Shown: positions 25,671 to 33,489, counted from the first letter of the stretch. The stretch is 64,000 nt of DNA from an uncultured Bacteroides sp. (GCA_944320865.1 CALUJC010000005.1:34617-98616); one strand, 5' to 3'. Numbers and translations: made by a program. The notes: a model not told the origin generated them from the sequence alone.

Positions 25671-26681
25671 TTACTTGCTCAAGGCCAGTGCCACGTTTAC
25701 GGCGCAAGCCACGGTGCAGCCTACCATCGGGTTGTTTCCGATGCCCAGGAAGCCCATCATTTCTACGTGGGCGGGTACCGAGCTGGAGCCTGCAAACTGG
25801 GCGTCGCTGTGCATACGTCCCATGGTGTCGGTCATGCCGTAGCTGGCGGGACCTGCGGCCATGTTGTCCGGGTGCAGCGTACGTCCCGTACCGCCACCGC
25901 TGGCTACCGAGAAGTAGGGCTTGCCTGCGAGCACGCGCTCCTTCTTGTAAGTACCGGCAACGGGGTGCTGGAAGCGGGTGGGGTTGGTAGAGTTACCCGT
26001 GATGGATACGTCTACGTTCTCGTGCCACATGATGGCCACGCCTTCGCGCACGTCGTCGGCACCGTAGCATTTCACTTTAGCGCGGGGACCGTCGGAGTAG
26101 GGCGTTTCCTTCACAACCTTCAACTCGCCGGTGAAGTAGTCGAACTCAGTCTGCACGTAGGTGAAGCCGTTGATGCGGCTGATAATCATGGCAGCGTCCT
26201 TGCCCAGTCCGTTCAGTATGCAGCGCAGGGGGTTCTTGCGCACCTTGTTGGCCATTTCGGCGATTTTGATGGCGCCTTCGGCAGCGGCGAACGACTCGTG
26301 TCCGGCCAGGAAGGCGAAGCACTGTGTCTCTTCGCGCAACAGGCGTGCTGCCAGGTTACCGTGGCCCAAGCCTACCTTGCGGTCGTCGGCAACGGAACCT
26401 GGGATACAGAAGGCTTGCAGCCCGATGCCAATGGCTTCGGCAGCGTCGGCGGCGTTGGTGCAACCCTTCTTCAGGGCGATGGCGCAACCTACGACGTAGG
26501 CCCACTTGGCGTTCTCGAAGCAGATGCCCTGCGTCTCCTGGCAAGTGAGGTAGGGGTCGAGGCCTGCTGCGTCACAGATGGCGTTAGCCTCTTCAATGTC
26601 TTTGATGCCGTTCGCGTTCAACGCGGCAAGTATTTGCTTGATACGGCGGTCTTGGCTTTCAAATTGTACGGGTCTAATCAT
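25671..26681 (-). CDS. GGGtGRT protein
   Basis: A 336-aa protein named for its motif, visible as GGGTGRTLHPDNMAAGPASY (about 255-274). Other conserved stretches are MIRPVQFESQDRRIKQIL at the start and GNNPMVGCTVACAVNVALAL at the end. It is always found with a NifU-like partner and its role is unknown, presumed connected with iron-sulfur clusters. It follows that partner by 14 bp. A strong AAAGGAGG Shine-Dalgarno site (about 26690-26697, minus) precedes the ATG, unusual for this phylum and suggesting high expression. Confidence 0.88.
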   Translation of the reverse strand: MIRPVQFESQDRRIKQILAALNANGIKDIEEANAICDAAGLDPYLTCQETQGICFENAKWAYVVGCAIALKKGCTNAADAAEAIGIGLQAFCIPGSVADDRKVGLGHGNLAARLLREETQCFAFLAGHESFAAAEGAIKIAEMANKVRKNPLRCILNGLGKDAAMIISRINGFTYVQTEFDYFTGELKVVKETPYSDGPRAKVKCYGADDVREGVAIMWHENVDVSITGNSTNPTRFQHPVAGTYKKERVLAGKPYFSVASGGGTGRTLHPDNMAAGPASYGMTDTMGRMHSDAQFAGSSSVPAHVEMMGFLGIGNNPMVGCTVACAVNVALALSK

Positions 26682-26695
26682 ATCTGTGTCCTCCT

Positions 26696-27397
26696 TTATT
26701 CTTTACGTGGGTCAATGTATTTTACTGCTCCCTGTTCGGGTTTGAAGCGGCCGTAGGTGCCGGTCACAGCCTTGAGAGCCTCGTTGGCGTCTTTGCCTGC
26801 CTTGACCTGCTCCATGAACTTGCCCATGTGGACGTATTCATAGCCGATGACTTCGTTGTCCTTGTCCAGGGCCATGCGGGTGATGTAGCCTTCGGTCAGT
26901 TCCAGGTAGCGTGTGCCCTTGGCCAGCGTGCCGTAGAGGGTGCCCACCTGGCTGCGCAGTCCCTTGCCCAGGTCTTCCAGGCCAGCGCCAATCATCAGGC
27001 CGCCTTCGGAGAAGGCCGACTGGGTGCGTCCGTACACAATCTGCAGGAACAGTTCACGCATGGCTGTGTTGATGGCGTCGCATACGAGGTCGGTGTTCAG
27101 GGCTTCGAGAATGGTCTTGCCCGGGAGGATTTCAGATGCCATGGCGGCCGAGTGGGTCATGCCCGAGCAGCCGATGGTCTCAACAAGGCATTCCTGTATG
27201 ACACCGTTCTTCACGTTCAGTGTCAGCTTGCAGGCACCCTGTTGGGGAGCGCACCAGCCGATGCCGTGCGTCAGGCCGGAGATGTCAACTATTTCTTTTG
27301 CTTTTACCCATTTACCTTCTTCGGGTATTGGAGCCGGTCCGTGGTTGGGACCTTTCTTTACAACACACATGTGTTCAACTTCGTGTGAATAAGTCAT
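26696..27397 (-). CDS. NifU-like iron-sulfur cluster scaffold
   Basis: A 233-aa protein with the IscU/NifU N-terminal fold: GWCAPQQGACKLTLNVKNG, then VETIGCSGMTHSAAMAS with the conserved Cys. The cysteine set is reduced compared with classical IscU, matching the branch that partners GGGtGRT. It probably carries or transfers Fe-S clusters. Its stop lies just before the GGGtGRT gene and the pair share the promoter at 27460-27490. Confidence 0.85.
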   Translation of the reverse strand: MTYSHEVEHMCVVKKGPNHGPAPIPEEGKWVKAKEIVDISGLTHGIGWCAPQQGACKLTLNVKNGVIQECLVETIGCSGMTHSAAMASEILPGKTILEALNTDLVCDAINTAMRELFLQIVYGRTQSAFSEGGLMIGAGLEDLGKGLRSQVGTLYGTLAKGTRYLELTEGYITRMALDKDNEVIGYEYVHMGKFMEQVKAGKDANEALKAVTGTYGRFKPEQGAVKYIDPRKE

Positions 27398-27459
27398 AAT
27401 CAGCTCTTTTAGTTAGTTATAATAATGTAAACAGAATGCCGCTCTGCGGTTTCCGCCTG

Positions 27460-27490
27460 CAAAGTTAATCTTTTTCCGCTAACCCACAAT
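27460..27490 (-). promoter_or_regulatory. Promoter of the NifU-like/GGGtGRT operon
   Basis: On the minus strand ATTG (27490-27487) and TAACTTTG (27467-27460) have 19 bp between them. The leader is about 55 nt. Confidence 0.65.
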
Positions 27491-27520
27491 CGGTTGGAGG
27501 CACTTTTTTCTCTTAAAAAA

Positions 27521-28303
27521 TCATTCTACGTAGGCACTGAAGATGTAGGTGCCTTCGAATACTTGGTGGCTGGGAGCTTCATCCATGTAGAGTTCACAAT
27601 CTTCTACCGTCAGCTTGTAACCGTCCAGCTCGGTGACAAAGAGGTAGGCGGCTAATGATTCACCCCTCATATCGATGTTGCGGGCTACTGCTTCCTCTTT
27701 GTAACTGTCCTCCCAACTTCTGGGCACGTCTTGGCTGATGTCGCTGCTGCCGCTGTAGGTGTTTCCGCCATACTCCATGCTAAGCCTTCCGCTTGCCGTG
27801 AAGGTGAGCTTGGCTCCGGTCTCGCCGTTCACCCAAGTTCCTACAAGTAGTTCATCGTTGGGGTCGCTCCACCAATCCCTTGAATAACCGTAGAAGTGTT
27901 CTGATGGCGTGGTACCTCCCCATTCTTCATACTCTTGGTAATCAATGGTCCAGCTCCATGAGCCAGTTGTAGTGACCAATGTGTTCGTGTCCGGCAGGTA
28001 GCGCCAGGTGGTATAACCGTCTGTGTCATCGTAGTAGAGTCTCCAGGCATTTCCGCCGCTCATGAACACCCAGCCATCCGACTCTTTGTCCATGCGTTGC
28101 CAGTGCCCAATCCACAGCCGGTAGTCCGCATACTTTTCAATGATTTCCTGGCTCTCCTTGTCCAGTCCTTCCGTCCCTGTCGAGGGGTTATCGGGATTAC
28201 CCGGGTCGTTGGGGTCATTGCTGTTGTCGTCTCCCCCGCAACTTGCGAGGCTCATGGCCATGAAGAACGCCGTGGCCAATGTCCAAAGTGTCTTTGCTTT
28301 CAT
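27521..28303 (-). CDS. Hypothetical lipoprotein
   Basis: A 260-aa exported lipoprotein. The lipobox is SLASC, with Cys22, followed by GGDD and an Asn/Asp/Pro-rich linker (about 25-45), the usual surface-export style of Bacteroidetes lipoproteins. The mature part is rich in Trp and Tyr (DYRLWIGHWQRMDKESDGW) with a beta-sandwich or lipocalin-like look. No family is recognised. It has its own promoter and is followed by the NifU-like operon. Confidence 0.75.
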   Translation of the reverse strand: MKAKTLWTLATAFFMAMSLASCGGDDNSNDPNDPGNPDNPSTGTEGLDKESQEIIEKYADYRLWIGHWQRMDKESDGWVFMSGGNAWRLYYDDTDGYTTWRYLPDTNTLVTTTGSWSWTIDYQEYEEWGGTTPSEHFYGYSRDWWSDPNDELLVGTWVNGETGAKLTFTASGRLSMEYGGNTYSGSSDISQDVPRSWEDSYKEEAVARNIDMRGESLAAYLFVTELDGYKLTVEDCELYMDEAPSHQVFEGTYIFSAYVE

Positions 28304-28340
28304 AAAATAGTGCTTTAAGTTAAACGTCTGTTTGAATGCG

Positions 28341-28372
28341 CAAAGATAAAAATTTATTTATTTTACGTCAAG
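28341..28372 (-). promoter_or_regulatory. Promoter of the lipoprotein gene
   Basis: On the minus strand CTTG (28372-28369) and TATCTTTG (28348-28341) are 20 bp apart, with a leader of about 30 nt. Confidence 0.65.
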
Positions 28373-28407
28373 TCTAAAGAGATAAAAAGTTTTCTTGTCA
28401 TTTGCTA

Positions 28408-28449
28408 AAGGTCTATCAGCACCAAGGCAGGCGCTTCCCTCATATCGTC
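28408..28449 (-). other. Inverted excerpt of ugd
   Basis: Minus-strand reading gives DDMREAPALVLIDL, identical to Ugd residues 331-344 (source DNA 30135-30176). The DNA differs at 5 of 42 positions: CGT/AGG (two bases), GAG/GAA, GTA/GTG and CTG/CTT. All are synonymous. A TAG follows directly. The excerpt almost exactly fills the first two units of the 22-bp array at 28411-28520. Confidence 0.75.
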
Positions 28450-28520
28450 GGACCGCCTCCCGCGCCCCGTTGGCCTGCCTCTTGCGTCCCGAAGGTCAAC
28501 CCTTCGTACACGAAAGGTAG
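28411..28520. repeat. 22-bp-period array upstream of rfbC
   Basis: Units start at 28411, 28433, 28455, 28477 and 28499. Units two to four share GCyTC at the start and GG near the end (GCTTCCC, GCCTCCC, GCCTCTT). The first two units coincide with the inverted ugd excerpt. Confidence 0.6.
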
Positions 28521-28538
28521 GTCAAGAAGTCCGCCGCC

Positions 28539-28570
28539 CTTGCATATTCCAAAAAAGACCGTTAACTTTG
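28539..28570 (+). promoter_or_regulatory. Promoter of rfbC-ugd
   Basis: CTTG (28539-28542) and TAACTTTG (28563-28570) are 20 bp apart. The ATG follows at 28591. Confidence 0.7.
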
Positions 28571-28590
28571 CCGGGACAAACATTGACGAT

Positions 28591-29139
28591 ATGAATTACA
28601 TCCAGACGGAGATAGACGGCGTGTGGGTCATCGAGCCAAAAGTGTTCAGCGACGCACGCGGATATTTTATGGAAGCCTTCAAGGAGGAGGAGTTCCGGCG
28701 GGAGATTGGCCCCGTGCACTTTGTGCAAGACAATGAGTCGAAATCCACCTTCGGCGTGCTTCGCGGCCTGCACTACCAGCGCGGAGCCATGAGCCAGGCC
28801 AAGCTGGTGAGGGTGCTGCAGGGACGGGTGCTCGACGTGGCGGTGGACTTGCGCCGACAGTCGCCCACCTTTGGCAAGCACGTCAGCGTGGAACTGAGCG
28901 CAGACAACAAACGCCAGCTGTTCATCCCCCGGGGCTTCGCCCACGGCTTCCTGGTACTGAGCGACGAAGCCGTCTTCACCTATAAGGTGGACAACGTGTA
29001 CGCCCCCCAGGCCGAGGCGTCCATCCGCTTCGACGACCCCGACCTCGGCATAGACTGGCCCGTGGCGCCGGAACAGATGCTGCTGTCCGACAAGGACCTG
29101 CGCGGCACATCATTTAAGAACGCTGAATATTTTGACTGA
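28591..29139 (+). CDS. rfbC: dTDP-4-dehydrorhamnose 3,5-epimerase
   Basis: A 182-aa cupin-fold epimerase of the dTDP-L-rhamnose pathway. VLRGLHYQRGAMSQAKLV carries the catalytic His of the HYQ motif, and FIPRGFAHGFLVLSDEAVFT is the second conserved block. The start is MNYIQTEIDGVWVI at 28591, just after the promoter, excluding a longer frame that would run through the array upstream. ugd follows after 5 bp. The two enzymes supply different nucleotide sugars for surface polysaccharide. Confidence 0.92.
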   Translation: MNYIQTEIDGVWVIEPKVFSDARGYFMEAFKEEEFRREIGPVHFVQDNESKSTFGVLRGLHYQRGAMSQAKLVRVLQGRVLDVAVDLRRQSPTFGKHVSVELSADNKRQLFIPRGFAHGFLVLSDEAVFTYKVDNVYAPQAEASIRFDDPDLGIDWPVAPEQMLLSDKDLRGTSFKNAEYFD

Positions 29140-29144
29140 CCATT

Positions 29145-30461
29145 ATGAAGATAGCAATAGTAGGAACAGGATACGTGGGACTGGTGACCGGGACGTGCTT
29201 CGCCGAAATCGGCGTGAACGTGACCTGCGTGGACACCAATAGCGAAAAGATAGAATCGCTGAGACGAGGCATCATCCCCATCTACGAGAACGGGCTGGAG
29301 GAGATGGTGAACCGCAACGTCAAGGCCGGACGACTGAACTTCACCACCCGGCTGGAGGACTGCCTGAACGAGGTGGACGTAGTGTTCAGCGCCGTGGGCA
29401 CTCCCCCCGACGAAGACGGGAGCGCCGACCTGAGCTACGTGCTACAGGTGGCACGCACCATCGGGCAGAACATGCAGAAGTATCTGCTGGTGGTGACCAA
29501 GAGCACCGTGCCCGTGGGTACCGCCCAACGCGTAAAGGCAACCATACAGGAAGAGCTGGACCGCCGTGGCTCCACCCTCGGCTTCGACGTGGCCTCGAAC
29601 CCCGAGTTCCTCAAGGAGGGTAATGCCGTGAACGACTTCATGAGCCCCGACCGCGTGGTGGTGGGCGTAGAGTCGGAACGCGCCAAGCAACTCATGACAA
29701 AGCTCTACAAGCCCTTCCTGCTGAACAACTTCCGCGTCATCTTCATGGACATCCCGTCCGCCGAAATGACCAAGTATGCCGCCAACTCCATGCTGGCCAC
29801 CCGCATCAGCTTCATGAACGACATAGCCAACCTGTGTGAACGGGTGGGAGCCGACGTCAACATGGTGCGCAGCGGCATAGGGGCCGACACACGCATCGGG
29901 CGCAAGTTCCTCTATCCGGGCATCGGCTATGGCGGTTCGTGCTTCCCCAAGGACGTGAAAGCCCTCATCAAGACCGCCCAGCAGAACGGATGCCGAATGC
30001 GCGTGCTCGAAGCCGTGGAGGAGGTGAACGAGCGGCAGAAGTCCGTCCTCTACGACAAGCTGTCCGCTCACTTCCAAGGCAACCTGGCCGGGAAGACCGT
30101 GGCCTTGTGGGGACTCTCCTTCAAGCCGGAAACGGACGATATGCGTGAGGCGCCTGCCTTGGTACTGATAGACCTGCTGCTGAAGGCCGGCTGCACCGTA
30201 CGTGCCTACGACCCGGCCGCCATGACGGAGTGCCGCCGCCGCTTGGGCGACAGCATACTGTATGCCACGGACATGTACGACGCCGTGCTCGATGCAGACG
30301 CCCTGTTGCTGCTTACGGAGTGGAAAGAGTTCCGCCTGCCTTCGTGGGCAGTGGTGAAGAAGGCCATGCGCCATCCCCTTGTGCTGGACGGACGCAACAT
30401 TTACGGTAAAAAAGACTTGGAAGAATTGGGCTTCGCCTACTCGTGCATCGGGCAGCGGTGA
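29145..30461 (+). CDS. ugd: UDP-glucose 6-dehydrogenase
   Basis: A 438-aa NAD-dependent enzyme that oxidises UDP-glucose to UDP-glucuronate. The N-terminal Rossmann motif is MKIAIVGTGYVGLVTGTCFA. The catalytic Cys is in YPGIGYGGSCFPKDVKAL (about residue 266), and the C-terminal UDP-binding domain starts near VALWGLSFKPETDDMREAP. It is co-transcribed with rfbC. A piece of it (codons 331-344) is duplicated in inverted form upstream of the operon. It converges on the helicase across a repeated hairpin. Confidence 0.95.
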   Translation: MKIAIVGTGYVGLVTGTCFAEIGVNVTCVDTNSEKIESLRRGIIPIYENGLEEMVNRNVKAGRLNFTTRLEDCLNEVDVVFSAVGTPPDEDGSADLSYVLQVARTIGQNMQKYLLVVTKSTVPVGTAQRVKATIQEELDRRGSTLGFDVASNPEFLKEGNAVNDFMSPDRVVVGVESERAKQLMTKLYKPFLLNNFRVIFMDIPSAEMTKYAANSMLATRISFMNDIANLCERVGADVNMVRSGIGADTRIGRKFLYPGIGYGGSCFPKDVKALIKTAQQNGCRMRVLEAVEEVNERQKSVLYDKLSAHFQGNLAGKTVALWGLSFKPETDDMREAPALVLIDLLLKAGCTVRAYDPAAMTECRRRLGDSILYATDMYDAVLDADALLLLTEWKEFRLPSWAVVKKAMRHPLVLDGRNIYGKKDLEELGFAYSCIGQR

Positions 30462-30484
30462 GAAGAAGTATGAAGTATCAGGTA

Positions 30485-30552
30485 TTAACGATTAGCGTTT
30501 AGTGGTTAGTGATTAATGCGTTCGTAGTCAACCCACTAATCACTCATCACTA
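30485..30552. repeat. Second copy of the heptad hairpin repeat
   Basis: Positions 30499-30552 match 24683-24736 at 53 of 54 bases. It sits between the convergent ugd and helicase genes. Heptads TAACGAT, TAGCGTT, TAGTGGT, TAGTGAT and TAATGCG lead into the hairpin, whose arms (TTAGTGGTTAGTGATTA and its near-complement) could serve as a two-way terminator. Confidence 0.8.
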
Positions 30553-30565
30553 TCCCGCTAATCAC

Positions 30566-31777
30566 TCACTTGCGCCACCTGCGCTTCCCGCCCTTCTTGC
30601 CGGAATGGCCTCCCTTGCCCGAACGTGGATTGTAGGCAGGCGCCTCGCCCAGTTCGGCAGGCACGGGTATCTTGTAGATGTCCTTCTCCAGAAAGCGCTC
30701 GATGCCCCGGAAAGCGCCTTGCTCCTTCTCGCTGACGAAGGTAATGGCCACCCCGTCGTTGTTGGCCCGGGCGGTGCGTCCGATGCGGTGCACATAGTCT
30801 TCGTTGTCGTGCGGCACGTCGTAGTTGATAACCAGCCGGATGTCGTCTATATCAATGCCACGGGCCACAATGTCCGTCGCCACCAGGATGTTGACCTGAC
30901 CCGCCTTGAACTTGTACATCACATCCTCGCGCTCGGCCTGCTCCAGGTCGCTGTGCATCTCACCCACGTTGAGCTTCATCTGCTTGAGTGCCTTGGTCAC
31001 TTCCTTTACCTTCAGCTTGGACGAGGCGAAGATGATGACCCTCTCGGGCACCTGCTCGGCAAAGAGCGAGCGGATGATGCCCAGCTTCTGGTTCTCGTAG
31101 CACACGTAGGCTGCCTGTATAATCTTGTCCGCCGGCTTCGACACGGCCAGCTTCACCTCGGCAGGGTCGTTCAAGATGTTCTTAGCCAGCTGCTGTATCT
31201 TGTCCGGCATGGTGGCGGAGAACATGATGGTCTGCCTGTCCCGTGGCAAGTACTTCACAATCTGCATGATGTCGTCATAGAAGCCCATGTCCAACATGCG
31301 GTCTGCCTCGTCCAGAATGAAGAACGACACGCGCGAAAGGTCCACGTAGCCCAGACTGAGGTGGGCGATGAGCCGGCCCGGAGTGGCAATGACCACATCG
31401 GCTCCCAGCGTGAGGCCCTTCTTCTGCTGCTCGAACAGGATGCCGTCATTGCCACCATACACTGCCACGCTCGACACCGGCATAAAGTAAGAGAATCCCT
31501 CCATTTGCTGGTCAATCTGTTGAGCCAGTTCTCTTGTAGGCGCCATCACAATACAGTTGATGGCATCTTCCGGGTATCCGCCCTCCGAGAGCTTGTTCAG
31601 TATCGGCAGCAGATAGGCGGCAGTCTTTCCCGTTCCGGTCTGTGCCACGGCGATGAGGTCACGGCCTTCGAGTATGACGGGTATGGCTTGTTCTTGTACG
31701 GGTGTGCATTCTTCAAAGCGCATGGCATCGAGCGCCTCCAGCACTTGTTCGTTGAGGTTCAATTCGGAAAACTTCAT
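30566..31777 (-). CDS. DEAD-box RNA helicase, RhlE-like
   Basis: A 403-aa helicase with all motifs: Q motif PVQEQAIPVI, I AQTGTGKTAAYLLP, Ia PTRELAQQ, Ib TPGRL, II LDEADRMLDMGF, III SAT, and VI HRIGRTARA. The C-terminal tail is short and basic (SGKGGHSGKKGGKRRWRK), as in RhlE-type proteins that act on ribosome assembly or RNA decay. A -7-like TATCTTTG (31808-31801, minus) is 24 bp upstream of the ATG. Confidence 0.93.
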   Translation of the reverse strand: MKFSELNLNEQVLEALDAMRFEECTPVQEQAIPVILEGRDLIAVAQTGTGKTAAYLLPILNKLSEGGYPEDAINCIVMAPTRELAQQIDQQMEGFSYFMPVSSVAVYGGNDGILFEQQKKGLTLGADVVIATPGRLIAHLSLGYVDLSRVSFFILDEADRMLDMGFYDDIMQIVKYLPRDRQTIMFSATMPDKIQQLAKNILNDPAEVKLAVSKPADKIIQAAYVCYENQKLGIIRSLFAEQVPERVIIFASSKLKVKEVTKALKQMKLNVGEMHSDLEQAEREDVMYKFKAGQVNILVATDIVARGIDIDDIRLVINYDVPHDNEDYVHRIGRTARANNDGVAITFVSEKEQGAFRGIERFLEKDIYKIPVPAELGEAPAYNPRSGKGGHSGKKGGKRRWRK

Positions 31778-31883
31778 GCTATATCTCTCTATTTCGCCCG
31801 CAAAGATAGTGAAAGTGCGGCAAAGTTCCTTGCTACTTGGCGGTAAAAATGCAAGCTGGAGATGGGGCTGTTACCCACAGAAG

Positions 31884-31992
31884 GCTTACCTGTTGCACAT
31901 GGTAGCCCCACCTCCAAGGGATGAAAGCCTCACCTGTTCTTCGTGGAAGCATCATACAGAACGGCTGCGGCCGTCTGGCCGACTTTACGGGC
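31884..31992. repeat. 22-bp-period array at the serB stop codon
   Basis: Units begin with GC at 31884, 31905, 31927, 31949 and at the boundary 31971. The first three read GCTTACCTG, GCCCCACCT and GCCTCACCTG. The last two units, plus six bases of the third, are the inverted amylase excerpt. The array ends at 31992, inside the serB stop region. Confidence 0.6.
31943..31992 (+). other. Inverted 50-bp excerpt of the amylase gene
   Basis: Identical over all 50 bases to the reverse complement of 35590-35639, that is to codons 27-43 of the GH13 gene (GGSIIQNGCGRLADFTG). The copy reads in the plus direction, opposite to its source. It overlaps the last 8 bases of serB (31985-31992), supplying its stop codon. 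A serB transcript reading on would be a perfect 50-nt antisense to the amylase mRNA near its 5' end. Confidence 0.9.
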
Positions 31993-33220
31993 GCGGGGCG
32001 TCGATGTACGAGTCTTTGAAGCCCAAGAAGTAAAGCACTCCGTCTAGCCCGATGGTGTTGATGGACTGCTTGGCGTTGGCCACTACTTTGGGCTTGGCAT
32101 GGAAGGCTATGCCCAGTCCGGCCACACCCAGCATGGGGAGGTCGTTGGCCCCGTCGCCCACGGCAATGGTTTGGGCTATGTCCACCTTCTCTACCTGCGC
32201 GATGAGACGGAGCAGTTCAGCCTTACGCTTGCCGTCCACCACATCGCCTACGTAGCGGCCGGTCAGCTTGCCGTCTTCAATCTCAAGCTCGTTGGCGTAG
32301 ACATAGTCTATGCCATACTTTTTCTGCAAGTACTCGCCGAAATAGGTGAACCCGCCGGAGAGGATGGCTATCTTGTAGCCGTACTTCTTGAGCACAAACA
32401 TCAGTCGGTCCACCCCTTCGGTGATGGGAAGATGCTCGGCAATGTCTTGCATCACGCTTACGTCCAGTCCCTTGAGCAGGGCTACGCGGCGGGTGAAACT
32501 CTCGGTGAAGTCAATCTCGCCACGCATGGCACTTTCGGTGATGGCCTTCACTTCATCGCCTACACCGGCACGCATGGCCAGCTCGTCGATAACTTCGGTC
32601 TCGATGAGCGTAGAGTCCATATCAAAGCATATCAGGCGCCTCATTCTCCGGTACATATTGTCCAGCTGGAAGGAGAAGTCCATCTCCAGTTCCGTAGCCA
32701 GTTTCATCAGCTGCGCCTGCATCTGTGTACGGTCGCGGGGTGTACCGCGAACGGAAAACTCTATGCAGGCTTTGGTGCGCGACTCGCACTCGTCCAGCGG
32801 AATACGCCCGGTCAGTCGTTTGATGGCATCTATGTTCAGGCCCTGTTCGGCAAGTATGCGCGTGGCAGCGGAGATTTGCTTGGCAGACAATTTGCGTCCA
32901 AGCAAGGTGAGGATGTAGCGGTTTTTCCCCTGCATGCTTACCCACTCTTCGTACTCATCGGCTGTGACAGGATAGAAGCGCACCGTAACGCCCAACGATG
33001 AAGCTTTGAACAACAGCTCCTTCATGATAAAGCCAGAATGTTGCTCCTCTGTTTTACACAAGATGCCGAGGGACAAGGTGTTATGTATATCGGCCTGGCC
33101 GATGTCGAGAATGGTGGCATCGTATCGGGCAAGGATTTCAGTGACGGAAGCGGTGAGACCCGGACGGTCTTCGCCGGTAATCCTTATCAAAATGAGTTCG
33201 GTGGTAGTAGATTGTTCCAT
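31985..33220 (-). CDS. serB: Phosphoserine phosphatase with N-terminal ACT domains
   Basis: A 411-aa enzyme of serine synthesis. The N-terminal half (about 1-180) holds two ACT-like regulatory domains (LILIRITGEDRPGLTASVTE; RYILTLLGRKLSAKQISAAT). The HAD phosphatase domain has CFDMDSTLIETEVIDELA (nucleophile Asp), ILSGGFTYFGEYL and VGDGANDLPML. The last residues (YIDAPRP) and stop overlap a 50-bp copy of amylase DNA, so the original C-terminus may have been slightly altered. Confidence 0.94.
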   Translation of the reverse strand: MEQSTTTELILIRITGEDRPGLTASVTEILARYDATILDIGQADIHNTLSLGILCKTEEQHSGFIMKELLFKASSLGVTVRFYPVTADEYEEWVSMQGKNRYILTLLGRKLSAKQISAATRILAEQGLNIDAIKRLTGRIPLDECESRTKACIEFSVRGTPRDRTQMQAQLMKLATELEMDFSFQLDNMYRRMRRLICFDMDSTLIETEVIDELAMRAGVGDEVKAITESAMRGEIDFTESFTRRVALLKGLDVSVMQDIAEHLPITEGVDRLMFVLKKYGYKIAILSGGFTYFGEYLQKKYGIDYVYANELEIEDGKLTGRYVGDVVDGKRKAELLRLIAQVEKVDIAQTIAVGDGANDLPMLGVAGLGIAFHAKPKVVANAKQSINTIGLDGVLYFLGFKDSYIDAPRP

Positions 33221-33330
33221 ACGGGGTAAAATTTTGAGTTGTTTCTGGTTGCAAATGTAGGAAAAATCCGCCTATTTATGCTAAACAACATAAAAAAGTG
33301 ACGCAAAAAAGTGAGAAAAATGTTTGTTTA

Positions 33331-33363
33331 TTTGGAACTTGCTTTGAGAAATACTTACCTTTG
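33331..33363 (+). promoter_or_regulatory. Promoter of the thioredoxin-fold gene
   Basis: TTTG (33331-33334) and TACCTTTG (33356-33363) are 21 bp apart. The predicted leader is about 120 nt, unusually long here. Confidence 0.7.
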
Positions 33364-33381
33364 CGCCCGATTTCAGGTAAA

Positions 33382-33431
33382 AAGCTTTGGTTATCAATCC
33401 TATTAAGGTATTGCAAAGCTTCAGGATAACC
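33382..33431 (+). promoter_or_regulatory. Possible pseudoknot in the leader of the thioredoxin-fold gene
   Basis: AAGCTTTG (33382-33389) can pair with CAAAGCTT (33414-33421), and GGTTATC (33389-33395) with GATAACC (33425-33431). The order of the arms makes these an H-type pseudoknot, or two mutually exclusive hairpins. It matches no riboswitch class known to me. Confidence 0.45.
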
Positions 33432-33489
33432 CCGGTGGAGAAATCATTGAAAAGAAATCGCCGGGCAGTATTAATTAAAACCGTAGCGC

